From: Sporosarcina jiandibaonis | Lineage (GTDB): Bacteria > Bacillota > Bacilli > Bacillales_A > Planococcaceae | Length of the DNA: 64,000 bases | Assembly: GCF_013184495.1 (NCBI RefSeq) | Contig: NZ_JAAOIY010000001.1 | Coordinates: 1,178,001 to 1,242,000 of the forward strand | Direction of reading: 5' to 3' | In this document: positions 35,229 through 44,317 of the stretch, piece after piece | Layout of the letters: each line of letters opens with the position of its first letter | How positions within the stretch are numbered: the first letter of the stretch is position 1 | The notes under the pieces: generated by a model | Told to the model about the DNA's origin: nothing | Database searches by the model: none | Seen by the model: only the letters and a program-made list of their open reading frames with translations | Program-made: the position numbers and the translations under genes

Positions 35229-36248
35229 TTACTTATGAATCGTCTTGACGCTTTCACGTGCAAGTAATTGGTGTTCCACATAAACATGCTTACAATCTTT
35301 TTCATTTTCCATTAAATTTTGCAACAGTAGTGCTGACGTCTTCCCGATTTCATTAAAATCCTGTCGAATAGTCGTAAGCTGGGGCTGTGTATATTCACTG
35401 AGTACTAAATCGTCAAAACCGGTAATAGAAATATCATCAGGTATTTTTAGGCCCATTTCATTGATTGCTTTCATTACGCCGAAAGCCATTAAATCGCTAA
35501 AGCACAAAAAGGCAGTAGGTTGTTTAGTTTTCAAATACTTTTTCGCTAAAACATACGCTTCTTGCTCTGAAAACTGGGCATACAATACATTTTCTTCATC
35601 AAGTTCCAAGCCATGTTCATTAAAAGCCTTTTGAACTCCTTTTATCCGTTCGGTATTAACATAGGTTTCTCTTGTCCCTGCCATTATTACAATGTCGCGA
35701 TGATTTCGTTCAATTAAATAAACAGTTATTTCTCTGCTCGCTTCTACGTTGTCAATAGAAACACTACCTATCAAATCGTTATTCTTTTCTGGAATAATAT
35801 CGACAATTACACAAGGTATATTCGTATCTATTAGTTCCATTAAATATGGATCATCAGTCCGTATTCCCTGTAAAATTGCACCACCGATGTTACGCTCCCG
35901 ACAAAATTGAGCATAACTTTTTTGTTTCTGTTTCAGTGAATCGATTAGAAAAATAGACAATTCATATTGATTATCTTCAACAGCCGTATACACGCCTTTG
36001 AAAATATCAAATGCATTATTGTCTTTTTCATTATTATTAAGTACGCCCGACGAGATTAATCCAATAGTCATTTGCTTTTTTGATGATAAGTTTTTTGCTA
36101 CTAGATTAGGTGTATAATTCAATTCTTTCGCGACAGCAAATATTCTTTCCCGTGTTTTTTCGTTAACATCTACATAATTATTGAAAGCTTTTGATACAAC
36201 ACTAATGGATACACCAGCTTTTTTTGCAACATCTCTAATAGTGGTCAA
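35229..36248 (-). CDS. LacI-family transcription regulator
   Basis: About 339 residues: an N-terminal LacI helix-turn-helix (TIRDVAKKAGVSISVVSKAF, with hinge NYTPNLVAKNL) and a periplasmic-binding-protein-like effector domain. I place the start at TTG 36246-36248. It gives the usual MTTIRDVA beginning and stands nine bases after AGGAGGTG, whereas the GTG of the longer frame (36260) lies inside that site. It belongs to the disaccharide phosphorylase operon. CG-centred palindromes at 42645-42658 and 42711-42724 before the first gene are the natural operators. The inducer is probably the imported disaccharide or its phosphorolysis product. Confidence 0.9.
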   Translation of the reverse strand: MTTIRDVAKKAGVSISVVSKAFNNYVDVNEKTRERIFAVAKELNYTPNLVAKNLSSKKQMTIGLISSGVLNNNEKDNNAFDIFKGVYTAVEDNQYELSIFLIDSLKQKQKSYAQFCRERNIGGAILQGIRTDDPYLMELIDTNIPCVIVDIIPEKNNDLIGSVSIDNVEASREITVYLIERNHRDIVIMAGTRETYVNTERIKGVQKAFNEHGLELDEENVLYAQFSEQEAYVLAKKYLKTKQPTAFLCFSDLMAFGVMKAINEMGLKIPDDISITGFDDLVLSEYTQPQLTTIRQDFNEIGKTSALLLQNLMENEKDCKHVYVEHQLLARESVKTIHK

Positions 36249-36297
36249 TTCTTTAAACACCTCCTCCAGTGAATCTTTCCCGTTTGTTTTTTCGGTT

Positions 36298-37008
36298 TTA
36301 GATACTTTTATGCGTCATTGCCTGCTTTTCAATCTTCAAGGTGAATCGATGAAATGCAGAAAAAGATAAATATGCACTAAGTGATCCTGTAAAAAGCGGT
36401 AATAGGAACAAGAACTCCCAAACGCTTAAATAAAATAAAAAAAGGTTACTAGTTAAGATAAAAAAACATAATAATGGGTTTCCAATTGTTACAAAAAAAG
36501 TATTTTTTATTAATTCCCTACTTGTCATTTGGTAATGCACACTTAGAGAAAAGAAATTAATCGTAAAAGCAAACAATGCGAGACCTATTATTAAGAATAG
36601 TATGCTCAGCAAGTCACTTATTTTATTAAAGTAATAAAAATCTACAATCCAAAGAAGCCATATAAATAGTATTGCTAACCCTGACATGAAACTTTGTTTA
36701 TAGTTCTCTTTCATGTACAAAAAATATGTTTTCACGAGGGATTTTTGTTCATTTTTCATAACCCAGTCACGAGCAGTTGCATACATAGCTATCGTACTAG
36801 GAACGAATAGTGTGGGAATTAAAGGCAACAACGGCAATAAATATAGCAAATGCCCATACCCAGCATTAGACTTACTAAAAGAAACAATAAAAATTATAAT
36901 TGTAATTGGAAGATTAATAACAAACCATAAAATGTTAATGACGGAAAAACGCATTATCCATTCAGTTGCTCCGTACAATGTTCCCATAATGCCTGAAATT
37001 CCCCGCAT
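36298..37008 (-). CDS. DUF624 (YesL-type) membrane protein
   Basis: A 236-residue membrane protein with about five hydrophobic segments. It shares with the protein at 2936-3553 the pattern of an N-terminal segment, then PSTIAMYATARDWVMKNE and a charged YMKENYKQS stretch. It is the second DUF624 protein of the window, again with a CUT1 importer, here 26 bases after the second permease and before the LacI gene. The molecular role is unknown; an accessory part of the transporter is the usual suspicion. Confidence 0.8.
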   Translation of the reverse strand: MRGISGIMGTLYGATEWIMRFSVINILWFVINLPITIIIFIVSFSKSNAGYGHLLYLLPLLPLIPTLFVPSTIAMYATARDWVMKNEQKSLVKTYFLYMKENYKQSFMSGLAILFIWLLWIVDFYYFNKISDLLSILFLIIGLALFAFTINFFSLSVHYQMTSRELIKNTFFVTIGNPLLCFFILTSNLFLFYLSVWEFLFLLPLFTGSLSAYLSFSAFHRFTLKIEKQAMTHKSI

Positions 37009-37033
37009 TTTCTTTCCCCCTGCAAGAATGGAG

Positions 37034-37873
37034 TTACTTTACCGCACCTTCTCCAATACCTTTAATAATATGTTTTTGTGCAAGTGCATAAAAAATCACA
37101 ACAGGGATGATTGTTAACATCAGGCCTGCCATTGCTAAATTCCACTTAATAGTGAATTCGCCAAAGAAATAAAAAGTTGACAGTGGGATAGTTCTGAGAC
37201 CAGTATCTGTAAGGGTTAACGACGGTAATAGATAGTCATTCCAGATATTAATAACATTCAAAATCATTACAGTAACAGTGATCGGTTTTAACATAGGGAA
37301 AATGATTTTCCAAAAAACTCCAAACTTCGATGCACCGTCTATTGTTGCAGCTTCTTCTAAAGTTATTGGAATAGACTTTACGAAACCATGATAAAGAAAA
37401 ACAGAAATACTTGAACTGAATCCTACGTGCATAAATATTAAACCTTCACGAGTGTTGAACATTGGAATGTGTAACGTATTGGTAATTGATCCCATGAGCT
37501 GCATTAATGGCATCATAAGGGTTTGAAAAGGAATAAGCATTGTCGCGATAAAAGTCATGAAAATGATATTGCTTAGCTTATTATTAGTTCTTGCTAACAT
37601 CCACGCAGTCATAGAAGATAAAACTACTATAAATAAAACAGAAAAAGTGGTAATATATAATGAATTTCCGAGCGCACTCAAAAAATTCATTTTATCCATT
37701 GCTTCCACATAGTACTGAAAACTAAAACTTTCAGGTAATGCCAGTACATTTTCATAAAGTTCCTGGCGATTTTTAAATGAGTTCGCAATGATAATATAAA
37801 TGGGAGATAAGAAGAAAAGTGCCAAAAAGAAGAGTAAAATATTCTTTAAAAATTTGACTAATATTCTCATCAC
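37034..37873 (-). CDS. Sugar ABC transporter permease, MalG type
   Basis: A 279-residue permease with six predicted membrane segments. The docking loop is EAATIDGASKFGVFWKIIFPML, and the C-terminal AQKHIIKGIGEGAVK is the common ending of the family. It overlaps the preceding permease gene by four bases, so translation is coupled. It is part of the third CUT1 importer of the window. Confidence 0.93.
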   Translation of the reverse strand: MMRILVKFLKNILLFFLALFFLSPIYIIIANSFKNRQELYENVLALPESFSFQYYVEAMDKMNFLSALGNSLYITTFSVLFIVVLSSMTAWMLARTNNKLSNIIFMTFIATMLIPFQTLMMPLMQLMGSITNTLHIPMFNTREGLIFMHVGFSSSISVFLYHGFVKSIPITLEEAATIDGASKFGVFWKIIFPMLKPITVTVMILNVINIWNDYLLPSLTLTDTGLRTIPLSTFYFFGEFTIKWNLAMAGLMLTIIPVVIFYALAQKHIIKGIGEGAVK

Positions 37874-38745
37874 ATCTCTACCTCCCGCTTCTTCGTAATG
37901 TAAACTTGAGTCAACGTAATAGCAGCAACTATGAAGAAGAATATTATTGCTTTAGCTTGACCAAATCCATAATTTCCATAACCGAAAATTTCATTATAAA
38001 TATTCATTGCAAACATTTCTGTAGAATTTGCCGGGCCACCGCCTGTTAAGGATAAGTTTACATCGTAAATTTTAAATGCCGAGGAAAGTGTTAAAAATAA
38101 ACTTATCGTAAAGGCTGGCATTAACAGTGGAAAAATGATATTTCTTAACTTTTGCCATCTATTTGCCCCGTCTATCTCTGATGCTTCAATTACATCGTTT
38201 GGAATCCCTTGAATACCAGCGATATAAATGATCATGACGTATCCAGCCATCTGCCAAGTAAATACGAAAACTAAAGCATACAATGCATAGCTCGGATCCA
38301 TAAGCCAATTAAAAAATACATCTTCTAACCCTGTAACTACGCCAATTAATTTAAAGACATCTGAAAAAACAAACTGCCATATGTATCCTAATATTAAACC
38401 GCCAATTAAATATGGCATAAACACCATCGTACGTGCGGCATTTGCAGTTCGAAGTTTAGACGTTACTAGCAATGCAAAAGTAAGCCCTACTAAATTAACT
38501 GAAATAACAGCTAGAATTGTAAACAATGTCGTAATCCATGCAGATTTGAAAAAGCGTGTATCACCAAATAAATGGATAAAGTTATCTAATCCCACAAATA
38601 CTTTTGGGTTTGCTCCGATACCATCCCACTGAAAAAAAGAGTAATAAATCCCCATTAAAAATGGAATAATAACTACCGTTATAAAAATCAACAATAGTGG
38701 AGCTGTAAACAATATATACCAAGCCATATTCTTCTTTTTCGCCAC
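37870..38745 (-). CDS. Sugar ABC transporter permease, MalF type
   Basis: A 291-residue permease with six predicted membrane segments. The docking loop is EASEIDGANRWQKLRNIIFPLL, and TGGGPANSTEMFAMNIY is the usual external turn before the last segments. It follows the binding-protein gene after a 96-base gap with a stable hairpin (38798-38827). Confidence 0.93.
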   Translation of the reverse strand: MAKKKNMAWYILFTAPLLLIFITVVIIPFLMGIYYSFFQWDGIGANPKVFVGLDNFIHLFGDTRFFKSAWITTLFTILAVISVNLVGLTFALLVTSKLRTANAARTMVFMPYLIGGLILGYIWQFVFSDVFKLIGVVTGLEDVFFNWLMDPSYALYALVFVFTWQMAGYVMIIYIAGIQGIPNDVIEASEIDGANRWQKLRNIIFPLLMPAFTISLFLTLSSAFKIYDVNLSLTGGGPANSTEMFAMNIYNEIFGYGNYGFGQAKAIIFFFIVAAITLTQVYITKKREVEM

Positions 38746-38797
38746 GTCAACACCCTCTTTCTACTCGTTCATTAATAGATCAAATAGTAAAATAAGT

Positions 38798-38827
38798 ACT
38801 GGACACGCCAATTAAGACGTATCCAGT
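38798..38827 (-). other. Intercistronic hairpin after the binding-protein gene
   Basis: ACTGGA plus inner bases pair with TCCAGT in a stem of about 10 bp containing one weak pair. No T-run follows on the minus strand. It occupies the same place as the hairpins at 1225-1259, 29426-29464 and 56239-56265. Confidence 0.6.
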
Positions 38828-38841
38828 TTTCATAAACTTTA

Positions 38842-40104
38842 TTATTTTACTGCATTTTTCCATGCTGCATCTAGCTTTTCAATAAGCTCTTCACCTGTCA
38901 TATCTTTAGATAAGAAAAACTCTTGTGCAGCCGGTGTGAAATCATTTGGTACGAGGTTCGCCGGGTAGTAACTTTGCGCCCAAGGAATGGTTTCCCCACT
39001 ATTCGAAGCATCCAAAACATCTTGTGATAGTGGATCCAAGTCGCCAGAATCAATATTTGTAAGAGCAGGAACAAATCCAAATTCTTCTACAATATATCGA
39101 TGACCCGTTTCACTTGTAGACAACCAATTCAAGAAATCATTTGCTGCTTTAACTTCCTCTTCATCTTTCTTCCCGTTGATTGACCAGTTACTACCAACTC
39201 CAACAGCCATTTTATCATTACCCATTAATGGGAATGGCAGCATACCCATTTCAAAATCTATATCGAAATCTGAAAGCATACCATAAGCCCAGTTACCTTG
39301 ATGAATCATCGCTGATTTACCAGCAGCAAAGTCACCAATTTCTTCATCGTAAGTTACGTCTAGCGGACTAGGGGTATTTAGTTTAATAGCCTCCATGAAT
39401 TTACCAAACTCTTTAAATTCTGCTGTTTCTGCCATTGTTACCTCACCAGCAGTTAATTTATCAATAAACTCATAATGGTCTTCTTGTAACGAGAACGGAT
39501 AGTTACTAATATGACCGATCAAGAAATATGCATCTTTTGCAAGACCTAAGCCATTAATACCGTCAGCTTTCAACTTCTCTAATGTACTTACGAAAGATTC
39601 GTAATCGGCTACATCTTCAGGACTAATCAGGTCTTTGTTATACACTAAACCAAATCCTTCTACTCCATATGGAACACCAACAATTTTGTCATTATTTTTC
39701 AATTCCATGCCAGGAGCAATATGTTTAACATAGTCTTCATCACTCATATCATAAACATAAGACTCTAATCGTTCAGCTTCAGTTACGTTTTGAACGCTAA
39801 AAATAGATGGACCTTGATCACTGTTTAAACGAATTTGTAACTGTTGGAAGTAGTCATCACCAGTGGTTCCCCAAACTTCTACTTCAACACCTGTTTCTTC
39901 TTTGTATTCCTTAGCAAGCGCTTCTAACTGATCAGAGATTTCAACTTTACTTTGAAAAATAGTTATTTTTTGATTCGATGTCTTTCCTGAACCTTCAGCT
40001 TTTTCTTCTCCATTTTCCTCATTACCATTACCGCTACATGCAGCTAAAATAAGTAGTAATGCAATAATTAAGAGACTACCTAACGTTCTTGTTTTGAACT
40101 TCAT
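38842..40104 (-). CDS. Sugar ABC transporter substrate-binding lipoprotein
   Basis: A 420-residue solute-binding protein with a lipoprotein signal (MKFKTRTLGSLLIIALL, lipobox LILAAC with Cys23). A glutamate- and asparagine-rich linker and the fold opening ITIFQSKVEISDQLEALA follow. WSINGKKDEEEVKAANDFL lies in the C-terminal lobe. It is the binding protein of the importer in the GH65 operon, so its ligand is probably an alpha-glucosyl disaccharide. It follows the first GH65 gene by 96 bases, a gap holding a perfect inverted repeat. Confidence 0.92.
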   Translation of the reverse strand: MKFKTRTLGSLLIIALLLILAACSGNGNEENGEEKAEGSGKTSNQKITIFQSKVEISDQLEALAKEYKEETGVEVEVWGTTGDDYFQQLQIRLNSDQGPSIFSVQNVTEAERLESYVYDMSDEDYVKHIAPGMELKNNDKIVGVPYGVEGFGLVYNKDLISPEDVADYESFVSTLEKLKADGINGLGLAKDAYFLIGHISNYPFSLQEDHYEFIDKLTAGEVTMAETAEFKEFGKFMEAIKLNTPSPLDVTYDEEIGDFAAGKSAMIHQGNWAYGMLSDFDIDFEMGMLPFPLMGNDKMAVGVGSNWSINGKKDEEEVKAANDFLNWLSTSETGHRYIVEEFGFVPALTNIDSGDLDPLSQDVLDASNSGETIPWAQSYYPANLVPNDFTPAAQEFFLSKDMTGEELIEKLDAAWKNAVK

Positions 40105-40142
40105 TTGAATTCCCCCTCTTATAATTTAAATTTCTATAGTAA

Positions 40143-40163
40143 ATAAAATGAAAATCATTTTAT
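40143..40163. repeat. Perfect 9-bp inverted repeat between GH65 and binding-protein genes
   Basis: ATAAAATGA and TCATTTTAT flank AAA. There is no T-run of terminator length. It lies about 40 bases ahead of the binding-protein start, so it may be an operator or a leader hairpin for a second promoter. Confidence 0.4.
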
Positions 40164-40200
40164 AACTACCAACTTTTCTGTTTTTTAGAACAGAGATTTA

Positions 40201-42600
40201 TCAGCTTAGTTTTGTGGTTGCTAGCTGTTGAGATACCGAACCAATTTCTATTTCAATAAAATCGTCACATTCATAGATTTCCCCGTAAACCTCAAACACA
40301 ATTCCCCCCCCGTTCTCAACTTTTACCGACAAGGTTGAATTTGTAATGGAGATTGTTACAGGTTGGGATCGCCATTGAATTGTAAATTGTACCTGGTGCC
40401 ATTGTTTGGGTAGCCTTGGATTTATTCTGAGCCTTCCATCTACAAATCTAATGCCAGCAAAACCAAAGACTGCTGACTTCCAAATCCCGCCGAGAGAGGC
40501 TGCATGAACGCCGTCATCAGATGTGTTCATCATTGGACCTAGGTCTGTTTCGCAAGACTTTTTAAATAACGTATAGGCCAAATCCGATTCACCAATATCA
40601 TTTGCGACTATCGCATGCGTTACTAAGCTTAGAGAGGAATCGTGTAATGTCCTCGGTTCGTAGTAATGAAAATTAGCCCGTTTAACTGCCCCTGAAATCC
40701 GTTTATCATCGTGTAAAAAAGTTTGTTCTAATAGATAAAACAAAATTAATGTATCTGCCTGTTTCGTAACTTGCATTTTAATTATTTGTTCCTGGTTGTA
40801 ATCTCGATAAATTGTTCTTACTGTATCTTGATTTTTATATTTCTTAAGGTCGATTTCTTTTAGCTGTAAATACGTATCATCTTGCGGGATTACAAAATCT
40901 TCTTTACGTGGATTAGGTAAATAGATTTTTTCTGTTTTCGACTGCCAAGACGAATACGCTTCAATCAAATCCAATCTTTCAACAAAATCGTTTAGAAGCT
41001 CTGGGTTTTCTTTCTTTAATTTTTCATAATAACGAATTGCTAGTTTCATATTAAAATACGCCATATAATTCGTAAAAGCGTTGTTGTTTACATGTTCTTT
41101 GTATTCATCAGGTCCTATCACATTATTGATGTGATATTCTTGTTTTTCCTCAATCCATTCAAGACGGCTAGCCCAAAACCTAGCTGTATCAAATATAATT
41201 TCATAACCATACTGGTTCATAAATTCCTGATCGCCAGTAACATTAGCGTATTGATAAACAGCAAAAGCGATATCTGCCGAGATATGTTGCTCAATAATTC
41301 CCGTCCAAATTTTCGTTCGCTCTCCAGTAACGATGTCGATGTCACCCCATAACGGTGTTACTTCTCCATCAGTCGGCCAAGCCATCTCCCAAGGATACAT
41401 TGCCCCTTCGTAACCATTTTCAGCAGCTTTTTTCCTAGCGCCTACCAAGCCACGATACCGATAGATTAAAAGTGATTTTGCAATTTCAGGATTTGAATAC
41501 GTGAAAAACGGAAGAATAAATAATTCTGTGTCCCAAAATGAATGCCCTTTATAACCTTCTCCACTCAAAGCTTTAGCGCCGATTCCCATTCTGTCATCAT
41601 GTGCTGGTGTCATAATTGTTAAATGATACAACGAAAACCTCAAGGCGAGTTGGTCAAAGGCATCATCGCTATTAATCTCAAAATTATACACATTCCATAT
41701 TTTTTGCTGCCAGGCTTCTTGATGCGACTGAAAAAGTGAATCGTATCCTTTATCGAAACAAATTTCCAGGTCTTGTAAAGAATGCGCACGAAGTTGGTGA
41801 AAATCATATCCAGCTTCGTCAAATTCCTTATCGCGGCTCGTATACACTGTCGTCAATTTTTCCATTTCCAATTTATCGTTAGGCTGGAGATCAAAGTTAT
41901 AGGTCAACCATACTTTTCGACGATCCATGTCCATCTCTGGATTGTATATGTTTACCTCATTATTAACTGTAATTTTATGAATCGTATTGATGACAACATC
42001 AATTTTAGACTCATTCGTCGTTTGGACTAACTGAATCAATTTTCCATCAAAAATTCTTCTTTCACCTTCAAGAAAATGTTGCGAACCTGAATTGTTCATT
42101 TGCGCATTGATTCCTGAGTCAAAGGAAATTTGAACTGGATCTGTTACGCTTTCTACTTCCATTTTCATACCAATTAAATGCAAATTATCAAGTGAGATAA
42201 ACCGTTTAAAATTGAATCTTAATTCTTTACCTTTTGGCGAAGTCCATTCAAAACTTCTTGTCAGTTCGGCGGTTTTTAAATTCAATTGGCGTATATAATT
42301 TTTCATTTCACCAAGTTCTAGACTTAAACGTTCACCGTCTACCCGAATATCAAGCCTTGTTACATCTGCCAAATTCGGCAACTCTGTTACTTCATTTTCA
42401 TGCGCCTTATTAAAGGTACCACTGACAAACAAATTTCTAGTTTCTTTAATGTATGGCTCTTCCGTGGCAGATCGCATTCCCATATAACCGTTTCCGAGAT
42501 ACATAATTGATTCGCTTTTCCCTAGTTCGTCAGGTAAAAACGCCAATTCTGAAACAACCCAATTCTCGTAGTCACCTTTTCCTTGTGAGTAATTAATCAT
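40201..42600 (-). CDS. GH65 glycoside phosphorylase (kojibiose phosphorylase-like)
   Basis: A 799-residue cytoplasmic GH65 enzyme. The ATG at 42598-42600 is chosen because AGAGGA lies about ten bases ahead; a TTG 12 codons upstream has no site and lies in the operator region. The barrel carries the catalytic Glu499 in INNVIGPDEYKEHVNNNAFT, and KALSGEGYKGHSFWDTE is the second hallmark. The IGPDEY-EHVNNN form resembles kojibiose and related phosphorylases more than maltose phosphorylase. It is first in the operon and is followed by importer, regulator, beta-phosphoglucomutase and a second, different GH65 gene. The exact linkage cannot be told from sequence. Confidence 0.88.
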   Translation of the reverse strand: MINYSQGKGDYENWVVSELAFLPDELGKSESIMYLGNGYMGMRSATEEPYIKETRNLFVSGTFNKAHENEVTELPNLADVTRLDIRVDGERLSLELGEMKNYIRQLNLKTAELTRSFEWTSPKGKELRFNFKRFISLDNLHLIGMKMEVESVTDPVQISFDSGINAQMNNSGSQHFLEGERRIFDGKLIQLVQTTNESKIDVVINTIHKITVNNEVNIYNPEMDMDRRKVWLTYNFDLQPNDKLEMEKLTTVYTSRDKEFDEAGYDFHQLRAHSLQDLEICFDKGYDSLFQSHQEAWQQKIWNVYNFEINSDDAFDQLALRFSLYHLTIMTPAHDDRMGIGAKALSGEGYKGHSFWDTELFILPFFTYSNPEIAKSLLIYRYRGLVGARKKAAENGYEGAMYPWEMAWPTDGEVTPLWGDIDIVTGERTKIWTGIIEQHISADIAFAVYQYANVTGDQEFMNQYGYEIIFDTARFWASRLEWIEEKQEYHINNVIGPDEYKEHVNNNAFTNYMAYFNMKLAIRYYEKLKKENPELLNDFVERLDLIEAYSSWQSKTEKIYLPNPRKEDFVIPQDDTYLQLKEIDLKKYKNQDTVRTIYRDYNQEQIIKMQVTKQADTLILFYLLEQTFLHDDKRISGAVKRANFHYYEPRTLHDSSLSLVTHAIVANDIGESDLAYTLFKKSCETDLGPMMNTSDDGVHAASLGGIWKSAVFGFAGIRFVDGRLRINPRLPKQWHQVQFTIQWRSQPVTISITNSTLSVKVENGGGIVFEVYGEIYECDDFIEIEIGSVSQQLATTKLS

Positions 42601-42621
42601 GTAATGAGTGTCCTCTCTTCT

Positions 42622-42755
42622 CGAAACCGCTTTCAAGAATTTCCCGAAAACGTTTTCGTACTATATAAAAATATATACGTTTTGAATGGGATATCCTTTT
42701 GGCCCCCCTCCGAAAACGTTTTTGGTATTGGTTATAATATATTAAAGCGCTTACA
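42622..42755 (-). promoter_or_regulatory. Operator cluster ahead of the GH65 operon
   Basis: Four CG-centred palindromic sites lie in 134 bases. CGAAACCGCTTTCA (42622-42635) is cre-like. CGAAAACGTTTTCG (42645-42658) is a perfect 14-bp palindrome. CGAAAACGTTTTTG (42711-42724) is near-perfect. TTAAAGCGCTTACA (42742-42755) is cre-like, 13 of 14. The two CGAAAACG boxes are probably the LacI-family operators, with centres 66 bp apart, close to a whole number of helical turns. The other two fit CcpA. I see AT-rich -10-like sequence between the boxes but no clear -35. Confidence 0.65.
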
Positions 42756-42917
42756 ATTAATAGTATAGAACTACATTTCATAATTGTCAAGGATCTCCAT
42801 GGAATTATTATAGGTTTTTTTAACTAGTTATAATCGCAAGCAGCATAGTTAAAAACTCACTCGTTTCTTGTTCCTTAATGATCTGGTGAATTCTACCATC
42901 CAATATTATACAAAAAA

Positions 42918-42965
42918 ACATCTACACTAATTACACTCGATAGGAGTGCAATTAATTGTAGATGT
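42918..42965 (-). terminator. Terminator of pgi
   Basis: ACATCTACA and TGTAGATGT close a long stem that continues inside with a few mismatches, with T-runs on both sides. It lies about 30 bases after the pgi stop codon. Confidence 0.85.
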
Positions 42966-42993
42966 TTTTTCACTTAGTTATTCAACTAATTCC

Positions 42994-44289
42994 TTACTTC
43001 TCCTCAACAACCCCTGGCTTCTCAAGCATTCTAAAGATGTTCTTCTTATACTCTTCAACGCCCGGCTGATCAAAAGGATTGACGCCTAGTAAGTAAGCAC
43101 TCATCGCACAAGCTGCTTCAAAGAAATAGATTAGGTAACCAATATGGTATGCATCATGTTTTCCGACATTCAGATGAATGATTGGAACGCCGCCGTCTCT
43201 GTGAGCTTGCATTGTTGCATGCATCGTTACTTCGTTTATTTCATTCATGGATTTATCGGATAAATAATTTAAACCATCCAAGTTTTCATCAGATGTCGGG
43301 ATTCCGCAATCCTCTTCTGATTCCGCGAATTGGATAAACGTTTCGAAGAGTTCACGGCGACCATCTTGAACATATTGACCAAGTGAATGTAAATCAGTCG
43401 GATATGCGACTGATGCAGGGTAAATCCCCTTGCCGTCTTTTCCTTCACTTTCACCGAAAAGCTGTTTCCACCACTCATGGAACGTCGCGAAACGAGGTGT
43501 GAAACTAGCTAGAATTTCAATGTTATATCCTTCTGACAACAGCTGGTTGCGAACCGCTGCATATTCATAGGCTTTATTTGTAGCAATATCTGCACTTGAG
43601 AAATCTTCTACGGCAGCTTTTGCACCTGATAGTAGCTGTTCAATATCGACTCCTGCTACTGCAAGTGGAAGAAGTCCCACAGGTGTCAATACTGAAAAAC
43701 GTCCGCCGACATCATCCGGAACGATGAAAGAAGCAAAGCCTGAACGATCCGCTAATTCTCTCAGTGCTCCTTGCGATTTATCTGTAATCGCAACAATTCT
43801 GTCATTAACGGATTCGCCGTAGCGATTTTCCATATATTCAAGCAGGATTCGGAAGGCGATTGCTGGTTCTGTCGTTGTACCGGATTTTGAAATGACAATT
43901 ACAGCAGCTTCTTTTCCTTCAAGATGATTCAATAATTGTTTCATGTAGGGGCCACTTAAGTTTTGTCCGGCAAAAAGAATTTCAGGATCATCCGAATTCT
44001 TTTCAAAGTAAGGCGCTAGTGCATCCATTACAGCTTTAGAGCCTAAATAAGAACCTCCAACCCCGATAACGACAACGACCTCTGCAAGTTCACGAATTTT
44101 TGCTGCTACTTCCATAACATTATCTAATTCTGGTGCTTCATTCGGAAGATTTCTCCATCCTAAAAACTCTGCTCCTACCGATGTGCCTGCTTCCATTTCA
44201 TTATGGATGTTCTTTACTTGTTCCCCGTAAAGCGCCACAAGTTCTTCAGTAGTTTGATGTGATTGTGTCAGTGTTAATGGTTGTGCCAT
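42994..44289 (-). CDS. pgi: Glucose-6-phosphate isomerase
   Basis: A 431-residue enzyme interconverting glucose 6-phosphate and fructose 6-phosphate. Family signatures: GIGVGGSYLGSKAVMDAL region, ISKSGTTTEPAIAFR, FVIPDDVGGRFSVLT, WWKQLFGESEGKDGKGI and GVNPFDQPGVEEYKKN. It is slightly shorter than the 450 residues of Bacillus subtilis Pgi and its first 40 residues are divergent. It lies 28 bases after pgcA on the same strand. Together they bring alpha-glucose 1-phosphate and glucose 6-phosphate into glycolysis, next to the GH65 operon. Confidence 0.96.
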   Translation of the reverse strand: MAQPLTLTQSHQTTEELVALYGEQVKNIHNEMEAGTSVGAEFLGWRNLPNEAPELDNVMEVAAKIRELAEVVVVIGVGGSYLGSKAVMDALAPYFEKNSDDPEILFAGQNLSGPYMKQLLNHLEGKEAAVIVISKSGTTTEPAIAFRILLEYMENRYGESVNDRIVAITDKSQGALRELADRSGFASFIVPDDVGGRFSVLTPVGLLPLAVAGVDIEQLLSGAKAAVEDFSSADIATNKAYEYAAVRNQLLSEGYNIEILASFTPRFATFHEWWKQLFGESEGKDGKGIYPASVAYPTDLHSLGQYVQDGRRELFETFIQFAESEEDCGIPTSDENLDGLNYLSDKSMNEINEVTMHATMQAHRDGGVPIIHLNVGKHDAYHIGYLIYFFEAACAMSAYLLGVNPFDQPGVEEYKKNIFRMLEKPGVVEEK

Positions 44290-44317
44290 TTTAGCATTCC
44301 TCTTTTCTATATTTTGG

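Noticed and set aside
40143..40163. Fur-box reading of the inverted repeat
   Set aside because: TGAAAATCATTTTAT matches the 7-1-7 Fur pattern at only about 11 of 14 positions, and the operon has nothing to do with iron.
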